64,000 nucleotides of DNA from Hyphomicrobiales bacterium. Lineage in GTDB: Bacteria > Pseudomonadota > Alphaproteobacteria > Rhizobiales > Rhizobiaceae. Below are positions 51,100 through 62,183 of the stretch, one piece after another. Position numbers and translations under genes: made by a program. The stretch covers positions 206,205 to 270,204 of the forward strand of contig UBPA01000020.1 of NCBI GenBank assembly GCA_900467185.1, read 5' to 3'. The notes under the pieces are model-generated. The model saw only the letters and a list, made by a program, of their open reading frames with translations. It was not told the DNA's origin and did not search any database. The stretch's first letter is position 1, and every line of letters begins with the position of its first letter.

Positions 51100-51138
51100 A
51101 AATCATATCACATTGAAGCGCAACGAGGAACATCCACT

Positions 51139-51555
51139 ATGGTAAACAAAGTCTTAACGGCGAACGGCGAAGCTGTGTCGTCTGACACCATCTACGATCT
51201 CGAGGATGTCATCAATGCGGCTCACAGCGCGGCCTTGGCCGCGGATGCTATCATCGACGGATCCGTCGGCAGCGTCATGAGCGACGATGAAGTCAACGTC
51301 GCGGTCTATGCGGTAAAGCATGCGCGGGATGCCGTCAGGACAGCCCACAGCGCGTTCCACGTACTTGCTGATGGGATGCGCTTTGCGAAAGGCGCGCCAG
51401 CTCCAGCGCCCTCTCAGGACGCCCTGAACGCCGCCACCGGTATGGCGGAGCTGCTCTACCTCGCGGCCAAGTCGTTGCAGGACGAACACGAGCGAGCCGG
51501 GATGACGGAAGGTGTCTTCCAACTTCTTACGATGCTGAAGGGAGCGGGCCGATGA
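51139..51555 (+). CDS. Hypothetical helical protein (138 aa)
   Basis: 138 residues, alpha-helical (LEDVINAAHSAALAADAIIDG; ARDAVRTAHSAFHVLADGM; MAELLYLAAKSLQDEHERAG). No known domain. ATG follows GAGGAAC. First gene of a two-gene operon divergent from the XRE regulator; overlaps the next gene by 4 bases. Confidence 0.65.
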   Translation: MVNKVLTANGEAVSSDTIYDLEDVINAAHSAALAADAIIDGSVGSVMSDDEVNVAVYAVKHARDAVRTAHSAFHVLADGMRFAKGAPAPAPSQDALNAATGMAELLYLAAKSLQDEHERAGMTEGVFQLLTMLKGAGR

Positions 51556-51911
51556 TCGCCACAGGACTTTCCGAGATCCAAGGCGCAATCGCTCTCCATG
51601 AAAAACTTGAGATCGCAGCGAGCGCTCCCGCCTTCACGAAGGATAGTGTGATGGACAACGTTTTGGATTCGATCATCCGCGCGCAGGGAGACATCGAGGA
51701 CAAAGTCGTCACCACCAGCGCAACGACGCACCAAGACATCGCCGCAAAGTTCGCCTTTTTGGCCAGTCTTATCGGTCGCGAGGAGGGAATGCTGTTTATC
51801 GAGCTTCCGCTTCTAACTTCTGCGATCCGTGATCTTGCGGCCTTCCGTTGCGACAGCGAAGAGCATGCCGGATACCGCCGGCTCGCAGAGTGCTGGACTC
51901 CGAGCGAATAG
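51552..51911 (+). CDS. Hypothetical helical protein (119 aa)
   Basis: 119 residues, helical, with SVMDNVLDSIIRAQGDIEDKV and MLFIELPLLTSAIRDLAAFRCD. Overlaps the upstream gene by 4 bases and ends 7 bases before the tRNA-Arg. Function unknown; pairing with the 138-residue gene suggests a two-component unit under XRE control. Confidence 0.63.
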   Translation: MIATGLSEIQGAIALHEKLEIAASAPAFTKDSVMDNVLDSIIRAQGDIEDKVVTTSATTHQDIAAKFAFLASLIGREEGMLFIELPLLTSAIRDLAAFRCDSEEHAGYRRLAECWTPSE

Positions 51912-51918
51912 AAGGTTC

Positions 51919-51994
51919 GGCCCTGTAGCTCAGCGGATAGAGCAACTGCCTTCTAAGCAGTAGGTCGGGTTTTCGAATAACCCCAGGGCCACCA
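51919..51994 (+). tRNA. tRNA-Arg (anticodon TCT)
   Basis: 76 bases including CCA. Acceptor GGCCCTG pairs perfectly with CAGGGCC; D-stem GCTC/GAGC; anticodon stem ACTGC/GCAGT around loop CTTCTAA gives TCT (AGA codons); T-stem GGGTT/AACCC with loop TTCGAAT. It starts 7 bases after the preceding stop and lies inside the element. Confidence 0.95.
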
Positions 51995-52152
51995 GTTTGC
52001 CGCGTTCCCATCTCCTCATAGGTCGAGCGCGGCCTTTTACACAGAGAGTGTCTGTCCACCACCGTAGCCGCCCCACCAGCGGAGCGGACATTCTCAGGCG
52101 CGGCACCAGCCGCTGCCGGCCGCTCGCTGTAACCGGCGGGCGGCAGAAATAG

Positions 52153-52190
52153 AAAGAGCCAGCGGCGCTGGAGGACGCTGCTGGCTCTTT
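52153..52190. terminator. Terminator-like hairpin after tRNA-Arg
   Basis: AAAGAGCCAGC (52153-52163) and GCTGGCTCTTT (52180-52190) are exact reverse complements. A-run before and T-run after mean it could terminate in either direction. Confidence 0.6.
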
Positions 52191-52442
52191 AAAGTCAAAT
52201 CCGAGGCCTGGGGCAGGGGGAGGAGGCCTTCGGTGCGATGTTAACTTCTCGCACTCTGATGTGTTCCTGCGTTCGATGATAAATGATGAGGGCGTCGACA
52301 AAACTGACACCCGTCGGCGCTACTTCCACTACACGAACGCATATACGCCTGGAAAATAACCGGATGTGAAATCGAAGAGCCCTGATATGAGCCAGCTACG
52401 ACTTATCCACAGGCAAAACAAAAGTGGGAAGAGAAAGAGGGG

Positions 52443-52489
52443 AAATAAGCGCTTGCTTCGGATTATACAACGAAAACAAGCGCTTATTT
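52443..52489. repeat. 13-bp perfect inverted repeat beside attR
   Basis: AAATAAGCGCTTG (52443-52455) and CAAGCGCTTATTT (52477-52489) are exact reverse complements, with further pairing TTCG/CGAA inside. It lies 7 bases left of the attR core, on the element side of the crossover, so it entered with the element. May terminate tRNA-Asn or bind recombination proteins. Confidence 0.6.
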
Positions 52490-52495
52490 CTGAAA

Positions 52496-52513
52496 ATGGC
52501 TCCCCGGGCCGGA
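52496..52513. repeat. attR core (18 bp)
   Basis: Second copy of the 18-bp attachment core, overlapping the 3' end of tRNA-Asn including its CCA. The tRNA is intact, so the integration regenerated it. Confidence 0.88.
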
Positions 52514-52571
52514 TTCGAACCGGCGACCTGTCGATTAACAGTCGAATGCTCTACCGCTGAGCTACCAGGGA
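52497..52571 (-). tRNA. tRNA-Asn (anticodon GTT)
   Basis: 75 bases including encoded CCA. Acceptor TCCCTGG/CCGGGGA (one U-G pair), discriminator G, anticodon loop with GTT, and TTCGAAT T-loop. It is the integration target. The minus-strand promoter is at 52598-52626. Confidence 0.95.
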
Positions 52572-52597
52572 ACATCTGCGCTGCAGAAGTGAGGCTG

Positions 52598-52626
52598 CTA
52601 ATACGGGGGCTTTTTCGATTTGCCAA
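52598..52626 (-). promoter_or_regulatory. Promoter of tRNA-Asn
   Basis: On the minus strand TTGGCA (52626-52621), 17-base spacer, TATTAG (52603-52598). The -10 lies 26 bases before the tRNA 5' end. Confidence 0.7.
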
Positions 52627-52741
52627 GCGCTTTTTTCAAAAAAACTTGTCTCGCTGTGGACAAACGCGGATGCGAAGCACACCTCAGGCCAACACGGGCG
52701 ACAGGGGTCGTCCTGAAAGGTTGAAGCCGGATTGGACGATG

Positions 52742-53089
52742 ATGAACGAGGTTGACGCAGCCGCACGCCCTTCGGGCACCACGCGAGCGGATAGCGCCGA
52801 TGCGCAGACGAAACCGGCTCAGCCGCGCCCGATGGGGCCCCACCTGTCCATCGGCACCTGGCACATGCCGCTACCGCGTCAGAAGTGGCTTCGCGTTCTC
52901 ATCGGCTGTCTTCTGGTGGTCTGCGGTCTTCTCGGCTTCCTGCCGATCCTCGGCTTCTGGATGGTGCCGCTCGGCCTCGTCGTGCTGTCGCACGACTCGG
53001 CCTATATTCGTCGCAGGCGCCGCCGCATGGCCGTTTGGTGGGGTCGCCGGAAACAGGCGAAAGCCGCTGCGAAAGCGGCACGCGGATAG
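52742..53089 (+). CDS. Small transmembrane protein (115 aa)
   Basis: 115 residues (ATG 52742, with another ATG at 52739). Disordered N-terminus, a membrane hairpin (LRVLIGCLLVVCGLLGFLPILGFWMVPLGLVVLSHDS) and a very basic tail (YIRRRRRRMAVWWGRRKQAKAAAKAA). The L-P-I-L-G-F-W-M-V-P-L-G-L core resembles the PGPGW transmembrane family. First chromosomal protein gene right of the element. Confidence 0.78.
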   Translation: MNEVDAAARPSGTTRADSADAQTKPAQPRPMGPHLSIGTWHMPLPRQKWLRVLIGCLLVVCGLLGFLPILGFWMVPLGLVVLSHDSAYIRRRRRRMAVWWGRRKQAKAAAKAARG

Positions 53090-53143
53090 AGGATACGAAA
53101 AAGGCCGGGTCGACCCGGCATTTTTCCTTTGCGTTTCAATCCC

Positions 53144-53497
53144 TCAGCCGTTGGTCGTGCCCGTCTGCGGCGTCGGATCGCGGTCGGTCGGTGCCGGCTG
53201 CATCGGCGCGCCATCCGCCGGTGTGTTGTCGATCGTGCCCTGGTTGGCCGGTGTCGCCTGTCCGTTCTGCGCGGGCGTCGTCTGCTGACGATCGGTCGCG
53301 GCATCGTTGTCCGTGCTTTCGCCGAACATTTCCGCCGCACCCCAGGCGATCAGCGCCAGAAAGAGGCCGCCGATCAGAACCATCAGCACCGGACGCCCGG
53401 CGCCACCCTGACGCGCTTCCGTCGAGCTGACCGTGACTTTTTTGTCCAGCTCCTGCGTCGAGCGCACGTCGCCGCGTTCGTCCACAATTTTCGCCAT
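53144..53497 (-). CDS. Single-pass membrane protein with Pro/Thr-rich tail (117 aa)
   Basis: 117 residues. Cytoplasmic N-terminus (AKIVDERGDVRSTQELDKKVTVSST), one helix (PVLMVLIGGLFLALIAWGAAEMFG) and a disordered extracytoplasmic tail rich in Thr, Pro, Gln and Asp. AAGGAGACG precedes ATG 53497. No function known. Confidence 0.72.
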   Translation of the reverse strand: MAKIVDERGDVRSTQELDKKVTVSSTEARQGGAGRPVLMVLIGGLFLALIAWGAAEMFGESTDNDAATDRQQTTPAQNGQATPANQGTIDNTPADGAPMQPAPTDRDPTPQTGTTNG

Positions 53498-53686
53498 ATC
53501 CGTCTCCTTGGGTCCGGAGCGACGATGCGCCCCACAGTGTCTTGACCGGAGCAACGGGCAGGGACCCCGTAAGTTCCCGCAGGACGCGGCGAGCCCCGAC
53601 GCCATATGGATTTGCGCAATTTTATGGTATGGTTATCGAGCGGTCCGTTGAGGAGCGACCGCGTCGGTATGAGCGGGAGGAACGCC

Positions 53687-53905
53687 ATGCATTACAATGT
53701 TCAATTTTTTACCTGGACTCCGCGCGACGGGGTCCATCAGGTCGGCAAGATGGTCGAGATCGATGCCGTCAATGCCAAGCTGGCGGCCACGTCGCTTCTG
53801 GGCCTGCGTCTGGGAGATAGCGGCGACGCAAGCCGCCTTGCAGCCCGCGTGTGGGCGGCCGAAGATGCGGCGAAGGCCGACTGCGTCTGCTTCTTCTACC
53901 AGTAG
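53687..53905 (+). CDS. Small conserved hypothetical protein (72 aa)
   Basis: 72 residues, MHYNVQFFTWTPRDGVHQVG with a helical Ala-rich centre and ending ADCVCFFYQ. GGGAGGAACGCC before ATG 53687; an ATG 18 bases upstream is possible. No family recognised. Confidence 0.6.
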   Translation: MHYNVQFFTWTPRDGVHQVGKMVEIDAVNAKLAATSLLGLRLGDSGDASRLAARVWAAEDAAKADCVCFFYQ

Positions 53906-53940
53906 CGCGTTGGCCTTGGGAATGCCGCCCCGGGTCCGGG

Positions 53941-54576
53941 TCAGATCTTCAGCGCGAATGCGGAGATCACCCCGTCCACAACGAACTGCACGGCCAGCGC
54001 GGCGAGAATGACGCCGAGAAGGCGCGTCAGGATCGCGCGGCCGGTCTGGCCGAGGAAGCGATCGATGCGCTCGGCGATGACGAGCGCTGCGAACAGGATC
54101 GCGATACAAAGCGCGATGACGAGGATCAGCTGCAGACGCCCGACGGTGCCGGGATAGGATCCTGCAAGCAGGATCGTGGCCGAAATCGCACCCGGCCCGG
54201 CGATGAGGGGCAGGGCGAGCGGAAAGACGGCGATGTTCTCGATGTGATCCCGCAGGGTCGCCGTTTCCCCGGTCTTCTCCTTCCGCTCGTTGCGTTTCTC
54301 GAAGATCATCTCGAAGGCGATCCAGAACAACAGAAGCCCGCCGGCGATGCGGAAGGCGCCCATCGAGATGCCCAGCAGGCCGAGGATGCTGTCGCCGAAG
54401 AGCGCGAAGACCGACAGGATGCAGAAGGCGATGAGGCTGCCGCGCCAGGCGACGTGCTTGCGTTCGCTCCGGCTCATCCCGGCGGTCAGGCTGAGAAAGA
54501 TCGGCGCGAGGCCCGGCGGGTCGATCGTCACGAGGATCGTGGTCAACGCGTTGATGAGAAGGTCGGTATCGGGCAT
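53941..54576 (-). CDS. MarC-family integral membrane protein
   Basis: 211 residues, six hydrophobic segments. LLINALTTILVTIDPPGLAPIFLSLTAGMSRSER is the MarC (UPF0056) opening; SILGLLGISMGAFRIAGGLLLFWIAFEMIF and VFPLALPLIAGPGAISATILLAG are its hallmark helices. Transport role uncertain; the link to multiple antibiotic resistance was not borne out in E. coli. Confidence 0.92.
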   Translation of the reverse strand: MPDTDLLINALTTILVTIDPPGLAPIFLSLTAGMSRSERKHVAWRGSLIAFCILSVFALFGDSILGLLGISMGAFRIAGGLLLFWIAFEMIFEKRNERKEKTGETATLRDHIENIAVFPLALPLIAGPGAISATILLAGSYPGTVGRLQLILVIALCIAILFAALVIAERIDRFLGQTGRAILTRLLGVILAALAVQFVVDGVISAFALKI

Positions 54577-54796
54577 GCCGCTCTCCAGGGCGCGTTTCGC
54601 GCGAGGGTCCAGTTAGGCTCAAGCGACGTTTCGGGTAAAGGGGCAGGGCGCCAGCGCTGCAAGTTTACCTTGGAAAGCGTCCCTTTTGCTGCCAGAAAGG
54701 CATAAGACTGTTCACAACCCTCTGCGCAAATTAGCGCACGGGCGCTGTATGGATTATATGTAGCCCTCTGATTCTGACCAACGATCGTGACCCAAA

Positions 54797-57613
<2,817 letters not shown>

Positions 57614-57640
57614 CGCGGCATTGCCCGAGTTTGAAAGAGC

Positions 57641-57675
57641 AAAAGCCGGACGGGCAGGGGACCGTCCGGCTTTTT
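57641..57675 (+). terminator. Intrinsic terminator of gyrA
   Basis: AAAAGCCGGACGG (57641-57653) pairs with CCGTCCGGCTTTT (57662-57674) and continues into T-rich sequence, 28 bases after the gyrA stop. The A-run on the left side lets it also act for the converging small genes. Confidence 0.88.
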
Positions 57676-57713
57676 GTTTCCCGCAGCGCTGGAGGTCGCT
57701 TTGGGAGGAAGCG

Positions 57714-57854
57714 TTATATCGAGAAGCCTTCACTGTGACGGCGGGAGGCGCGAATGGCTTCGCGATCTCGTTTCAGCTGAAGAATGGTTTTCGTGAAATC
57801 GAACAGGAACACGATACTAATCACTGCTGACACGATCATCATGATAACGGCCAT
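57714..57854 (-). CDS. Tiny membrane protein 2 (46 aa)
   Basis: 46 residues: one hydrophobic helix (MAVIMMIVSAVISIVFLFDF) and a basic tail (LKRDREAIRASRRH). ATG 57854 has AAGGA eight bases upstream and starts 11 bases after the stop of the other tiny gene. Predicted from layout; no family. Confidence 0.5.
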   Translation of the reverse strand: MAVIMMIVSAVISIVFLFDFTKTILQLKRDREAIRASRRHSEGFSI

Positions 57855-57865
57855 GTCGCATATCC

Positions 57866-57994
57866 TTATCTGGTGATGACAAACCGGCGGACGGACTTTG
57901 GTTTCGAGACGACTTCGGAGCGAAGTGCATCCGCCGTCGCAAAGATCATCGTGAAAAACATCAGCATCGAAAACAGCATCAAACCCATGGCCAT
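57866..57994 (-). CDS. Tiny membrane protein 1 (42 aa)
   Basis: 42 residues: Met/Phe-rich helix (MAMGLMLFSMLMFFTMIFAT) then ADALRSEVVSKPKSVRRF. AGAAAGG sits just before ATG 57994 (another ATG at 57997). Forms an apparent two-gene operon with the 46-residue gene, converging on gyrA. Confidence 0.5.
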   Translation of the reverse strand: MAMGLMLFSMLMFFTMIFATADALRSEVVSKPKSVRRFVITR

Positions 57995-58169
57995 CATCCT
58001 TTCTGCACCATCAACGGGGCATCGCGGATAAAAGTTCCAGAGATCCCGACGGACTATTCTTGTTAGTACTGTCATGCTGTGGACGGGAAGGTTTTCGAGG
58101 TGGCAGATCGCGCATCTTGCGTCGCCCTGCCGGGCGTGACACAAGACTGCCCAAACGGAACACGGTGCG

Positions 58170-58667
58170 ATGACGACAGCTTTCTACCCCGGCTCCTTCG
58201 ATCCGATCACGAATGGGCATCTCGACATCCTCGCCCAGTCGCTGAACGTCGCGCAGAGCCTGATCGTCGCTATCGGCGTTCATCCCGGCAAGACGCCGCT
58301 CTTCTCCTTCGATGAGCGCGCCACCCTGATCCGTCACGCGGTCGGGCAGGCGATGCCGGGGCGCAGTGCCGATATCTCGGTGGTGTCCTTCGACGATCTC
58401 GTTGTGAACGCTGCGCGTCGTCACGGCGCCTCGCTCCTCGTTCGCGGGCTGCGCGACGGCACGGATCTCGACTACGAGATGCAGATGGCCGGCATGAACC
58501 GCGAAATGGCGCCCGATATCCAGACCCTTTTCATTCCCGCCGCACCGGCCTCCCGGCCCATAACGGCCACATTGGTCCGTCAGATCGCCGCTATGGGCGG
58601 CGATGTCGGCCCGTTCGTGCCGAAGGTGGTGGTCCAGGCGCTTGCAATTCGCAAGGCGCAGCGCTGA
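58170..58667 (+). CDS. coaD: Phosphopantetheine adenylyltransferase
   Basis: 165 residues. Penultimate step of coenzyme A synthesis: ATP + 4'-phosphopantetheine to dephospho-Co[16 protein letters not shown] holds the T-x-G-H nucleotidyl-transfer motif; [21 protein letters not shown] and SSR-like [15 protein letters not shown] complete the family pattern. Normal length. Follows gyrA as in related rhizobial chromosomes. Confidence 0.97.
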   Translation: MTTAFYPGSFDPITNGHLDILAQSLNVAQSLIVAIGVHPGKTPLFSFDERATLIRHAVGQAMPGRSADISVVSFDDLVVNAARRHGASLLVRGLRDGTDLDYEMQMAGMNREMAPDIQTLFIPAAPASRPITATLVRQIAAMGGDVGPFVPKVVVQALAIRKAQR

Positions 58668-58734
58668 CGTCGGCACATCGGGCACTATATCCACACCGCC
58701 GCAGTAAAATCCGCAGACGAAACACGGAGCCATC

Positions 58735-59301
58735 ATGACATTCTTCAAGCTTGCCCTCGCCGGCGCAGTATCCCTGGCGGTGCTGACCGGCGCCGCCGTC
58801 GCCCAGGCGAAGGACCTTCTGACGATCACGCTGAAAAGCGGTCCTGTCGTCATCGAGCTGCTTCCCGAAATCGCCCCGAAGCATGTCGCGCGGATCAAGG
58901 AACTAGCCGCAGAGGGCGCCTACGACAACGTCGCGTTCCACCGCGTCATCCCCGGCTTCATGGCCCAGACGGGCGACGTTCAGTACGGCAATCTCGAAAA
59001 GAACTTCGAGGCCGGTCGTGCGGGCATGGGTGGCTCCTCTAAGCCCGACCTGCCGGCCGAATTTTCCAAGACCCCGTTCAAGCGCGGCACGGTCGGCATG
59101 GCCCGCTCGCAGAGCCCGGATTCCGCCAATTCGCAGTTCTTCATCATGTTCGACGAAGGCTCGTTCCTCAACGGCCAGTACACCGTCGTCGGCCAGGTCG
59201 TGTCCGGCATGGAAAATGTCGACAAGATCAAGAAAGGCGAGGGCGACAGCGGCTCCGTCACCAATCCCGACCGTATGATCAGCGTCAAGGTCGGCAAGTA
59301 A
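58735..59301 (+). CDS. Periplasmic cyclophilin-type peptidyl-prolyl isomerase
   Basis: 188 residues. Sec signal peptide (KLALAGAVSLAVLTGAAVAQA) precedes a cyclophilin domain: VAFHRVIPGFMAQTGDV (catalytic Arg region), GTVGMARSQSPDSANSQFFIMF and GQYTVVGQVVSGMENVDKI. Folds secreted proteins in the periplasm. Tandem with a cytosolic paralogue 27 bases downstream. Confidence 0.95.
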   Translation: MTFFKLALAGAVSLAVLTGAAVAQAKDLLTITLKSGPVVIELLPEIAPKHVARIKELAAEGAYDNVAFHRVIPGFMAQTGDVQYGNLEKNFEAGRAGMGGSSKPDLPAEFSKTPFKRGTVGMARSQSPDSANSQFFIMFDEGSFLNGQYTVVGQVVSGMENVDKIKKGEGDSGSVTNPDRMISVKVGK

Positions 59302-59328
59302 CACCCCTATTCTTTGAAGGAGAAGAGC

Positions 59329-59838
59329 ATGGCCGAGATCAAGGATCCGGAAAACACGATCATCATGGAAACGACCAAGGGTCAGGTCGTGATCGAGCTG
59401 AAGCCCGATCTGGCGCCGGGCCACGTCGCCCGCATCAAGGAGCTGGTTGCGGAAGGTGCCTATGACGGCGTCGTTTTCCACCGCGTCATCGAGGACTTCA
59501 TGGCGCAGACCGGCGACGTACAGTTCGGCAAGCAGGGTGGCAAGGATTTCAATCCGGCCCGCGCCGGCATGGGTGGCTCGTCCAAGCCCGACCTCAAGGC
59601 TGAATTCTCGGCCACCAGCCACGTGCGCGGCACGTGCTCCATGGCCCGCAGCCAGATGCCGAATTCGGCCAATTCCCAGTTCTTCATCTGCTTCACCGAC
59701 AGCCCCTGGCTGAACAAGCAGTACACGGTCTGGGGCCAGGTCATCGAAGGCATGGAAAACATCGACAACATCAAGCGCGGCGAGCCGGTCAAGGATCCCG
59801 ACAGCATCGTTTCGATGAAGATTGCCGCCAACGCCTGA
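59329..59838 (+). CDS. Cytosolic cyclophilin-type peptidyl-prolyl isomerase
   Basis: 169 residues without signal peptide. VVFHRVIEDFMAQTGDVQFG, CSMARSQMPNSANSQFFICF and KQYTVWGQVIEGMENID are cyclophilin motifs. ATG 59329 has GAAGGAGAAGAGC upstream, so an in-frame start at 59314 is not needed. Probably arose by duplication of the preceding gene. Confidence 0.95.
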   Translation: MAEIKDPENTIIMETTKGQVVIELKPDLAPGHVARIKELVAEGAYDGVVFHRVIEDFMAQTGDVQFGKQGGKDFNPARAGMGGSSKPDLKAEFSATSHVRGTCSMARSQMPNSANSQFFICFTDSPWLNKQYTVWGQVIEGMENIDNIKRGEPVKDPDSIVSMKIAANA

Positions 59839-59916
59839 TTCAGGCTATGGCAGGGCCCGTCCGATCGCCGCTCAGGCCTTCGGGCGGGCCTTGTCCGTTT
59901 TCAGAAGTGCTCATTC

Positions 59917-60996
59917 ATGCGCGTCGATCTCTTCGACTTCGATCTCCCGGACGACAATATCGCCCTGCGGCCAGCCAGCCCGCGCGACAGCGCCCGCATG
60001 CTCGTCGTGCGCCCGGGAAGCCCTCTCGAGCATCGCAGTGTCGTCGATCTTCCATCCTTCCTGCAGCCGGGCGATGCCCTCGTCTTCAACGACACCAAGG
60101 TCATTCCCGCGCAACTGGAAGGCATTCGCCTGCGCGAAGGCGCGACCGAGCAGGCCGTGTCGACCACGCTCCACATGCGCATCGCGCCCGATCGGTGGAA
60201 GGCCTTCGCAAGACCCGGAAAGCGCATCAAGCCCGGAGATCGCATCCGGTTCGGTCATGGCGGAGACGCCTGTCTTCTCGGCACGCTGGACGCGACCGTT
60301 GAGGCGAAGACGGAAGGCGGCGAGGTCACGCTGGTCTTCGATCTCGCGGGCCCCGCGCTCGATGAAGCCATTGCCGCCATCGGCCACATTCCGCTGCCAC
60401 CGTATATCGCCTCCAAGCGGCCGGAGGATGCCCAGGACCGGCAGGACTACCAGACGCTTTACGCCCGCGAAGACGGTGCTGTCGCCGCGCCCACCGCCGG
60501 GCTGCATTTTACCGACCGCCTCTTTGCGGCCTTGGACGCCCGTGGCGTCGAGCGCCATTTCGTGACGTTGCATGTCGGCGCCGGCACCTTTCTGCCCGTG
60601 AAGGCGGATGATACCGACGACCACAAGATGCACCAGGAGATCGGCCATGTCTCGGCCGAGGTTGCCGGGCAGCTGAACGCCGTACGGGCGAGGGGCGGGC
60701 GCATCGTCTGCGTCGGCACGACCTCGCTGCGCCTCATCGAGAGCGCGGCCGGCGAGGACGGACGCATCGATTCCTGGTCGGGCCCGACCGGCATTTTCAT
60801 CACCCCCGGTTATCGGTTTCGCGCCGTCGATATCCTGATGACCAATTTTCATTTGCCGAAATCGACGCTGTTCATGCTCGTCTCCGCCTTTTCGGGCCTC
60901 GACACCATGCGCGACGCCTATACCAACGCCATTGCCGACGGCTACCGCTTCTATTCCTATGGCGATGCCAGCCTGCTTTTCCGGAACGAGCCATGA
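59917..60996 (+). CDS. queA: tRNA S-adenosylmethionine ribosyltransferase-isomerase
   Basis: 359 residues. Converts preQ1-tRNA to epoxyqueuosine using SAM as ribosyl donor. [66 protein letters not shown] and [19 protein letters not shown] are QueA hallmarks. Its stop overlaps the tgt ATG by 4 bases, so both queuosine genes are coupled. Confidence 0.97.
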   Translation: MRVDLFDFDLPDDNIALRPASPRDSARMLVVRPGSPLEHRSVVDLPSFLQPGDALVFNDTKVIPAQLEGIRLREGATEQAVSTTLHMRIAPDRWKAFARPGKRIKPGDRIRFGHGGDACLLGTLDATVEAKTEGGEVTLVFDLAGPALDEAIAAIGHIPLPPYIASKRPEDAQDRQDYQTLYAREDGAVAAPTAGLHFTDRLFAALDARGVERHFVTLHVGAGTFLPVKADDTDDHKMHQEIGHVSAEVAGQLNAVRARGGRIVCVGTTSLRLIESAAGEDGRIDSWSGPTGIFITPGYRFRAVDILMTNFHLPKSTLFMLVSAFSGLDTMRDAYTNAIADGYRFYSYGDASLLFRNEP

Positions 60997-62123
60997 CAGA
61001 GACTTTTCAGTTCAACTTGTCCGCCACCGACGGCAAAGCCCGGCGCGGCGCCGTTTCCATGCCGCGCGGCACGATCCGCACGCCGGCCTTCATGCCCGTG
61101 GGAACGGTCGGCACCGTCAAGGCGATGTATCTCGACCAGGTGAAGGAGCTCGGGGCCGATATCATCCTCGGCAACACCTACCACCTGATGCTGCGTCCGG
61201 GGCCGGAGCGCGTCGCGCGTCTCGGCGGCCTGCACGACCTCATCCGCTGGCAGGGGCCGATCCTCACCGACAGCGGTGGGTTCCAGGTGATGTCGCTCTC
61301 GGGCCTGCGAAAGCTCGACGAGCAGGGCGTGACCTTCAAGAGCCACGTCGATGGCGCCCTCCACCACATGTCGCCGGAGCGCTCCATCGAGATCCAGGGC
61401 ATGCTCGACAGCGATATCCAGATGCAGCTCGACGAATGCATTCGCCTGCCGGCCGAGCCCCGCGAAATCGAGCGCGCGATGGAAATGTCGCTGCGCTGGG
61501 CCGAGCGTTGCAAAACCGCCTTCGGCGATCAGCCGGGCAAAGCCATGTTCGGCATCGTGCAGGGGGGCGACAATCCGGCGCTCCGCGTCAAATCCGCCCA
61601 GGCACTGGCGGGCCTCGACCTTAAGGGTTACGCGGTTGGTGGTCTCGCTGTCGGCGAGCCGCAGGCGGTCATGCTCGACATGCTGGACACGACCTGCCCC
61701 GAACTGCCTTTCGAAAAGCCACGCTATCTGATGGGCGTGGGAACGCCGGATGACATCCTGAAATCCGTTGCCCGCGGTATCGACATGTTCGACTGCGTTA
61801 TGCCGACCCGCTCGGGCCGCCACGGTTTGGCTTTCACGCGCCGCGGCCGCATCAACCTGCGCAACGCCCGCCATGCCGAGGACATGCGTCCGCTGGACGA
61901 GCAATCCACATGCCCGGCCGCGCGCGACTATTCCCGCGCCTATCTCCACCATCTCGTGCGCGCCAACGAGTCGCTCGGCGGCATGCTGCTGACGTGGAAC
62001 AATCTTTCCTACTATCAGGACCTGATGGCGGGAATCCGCAAGGCGATCGAGGAAGGCCGTTACGCCGACTTCATGGCCGAGACACAGGAAGAGTGGGCGA
62101 GGGGCGATCTCGCTCCGGTATGA
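60993..62123 (+). CDS. tgt: tRNA-guanine transglycosylase
   Basis: 376 residues. Exchanges the wobble guanine of GUN tRNAs for preQ1. [19 protein letters not shown] carries the first active-site Asp; [26 protein letters not shown] carries the second Asp region. The zinc site is atypical: [21 protein letters not shown] keeps one Cys and the His, but the positions of E. coli Cys302 and Cys307 are Ser and Ala. Otherwise full length. Confidence 0.97.
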   Translation: MTETFQFNLSATDGKARRGAVSMPRGTIRTPAFMPVGTVGTVKAMYLDQVKELGADIILGNTYHLMLRPGPERVARLGGLHDLIRWQGPILTDSGGFQVMSLSGLRKLDEQGVTFKSHVDGALHHMSPERSIEIQGMLDSDIQMQLDECIRLPAEPREIERAMEMSLRWAERCKTAFGDQPGKAMFGIVQGGDNPALRVKSAQALAGLDLKGYAVGGLAVGEPQAVMLDMLDTTCPELPFEKPRYLMGVGTPDDILKSVARGIDMFDCVMPTRSGRHGLAFTRRGRINLRNARHAEDMRPLDEQSTCPAARDYSRAYLHHLVRANESLGGMLLTWNNLSYYQDLMAGIRKAIEEGRYADFMAETQEEWARGDLAPV

Positions 62124-62183
62124 CCGACGTTTCTCGGCGGAGCGAAATCAGAAGGGTGGCGTCGGATCCCACGGTTCCCGGGT

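Larger units (their letters stand above)
51995..52495. other. Right-end non-coding region of the element (attP arm side)
   Basis: About 500 bases without a believable gene. Contains two long inverted repeats (52153-52190 and 52443-52489). A minus-strand frame across 51930-52310 overlaps the tRNA and is not credible. Confidence 0.5.
10587..52513. mobile_element. Integrated prophage/genomic island of about 41.9 kb at tRNA-Asn
   Basis: Bounded by an 18-bp direct repeat whose right copy is the 3' end of tRNA-Asn(GTT). Contains an integrase 156 bases inside the left repeat, a full set of siphovirus head, tail and lysis genes, replication genes, a second integrase/excisionase module near the right end, and cargo. 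All structural genes are intact, so the phage may still be able to form particles. Housekeeping genes lie on both sides. Confidence 0.93.

Noticed and set aside
51930..52310. 126-codon minus-strand frame
   Set aside because: Runs through the tRNA-Arg gene; not a credible protein.
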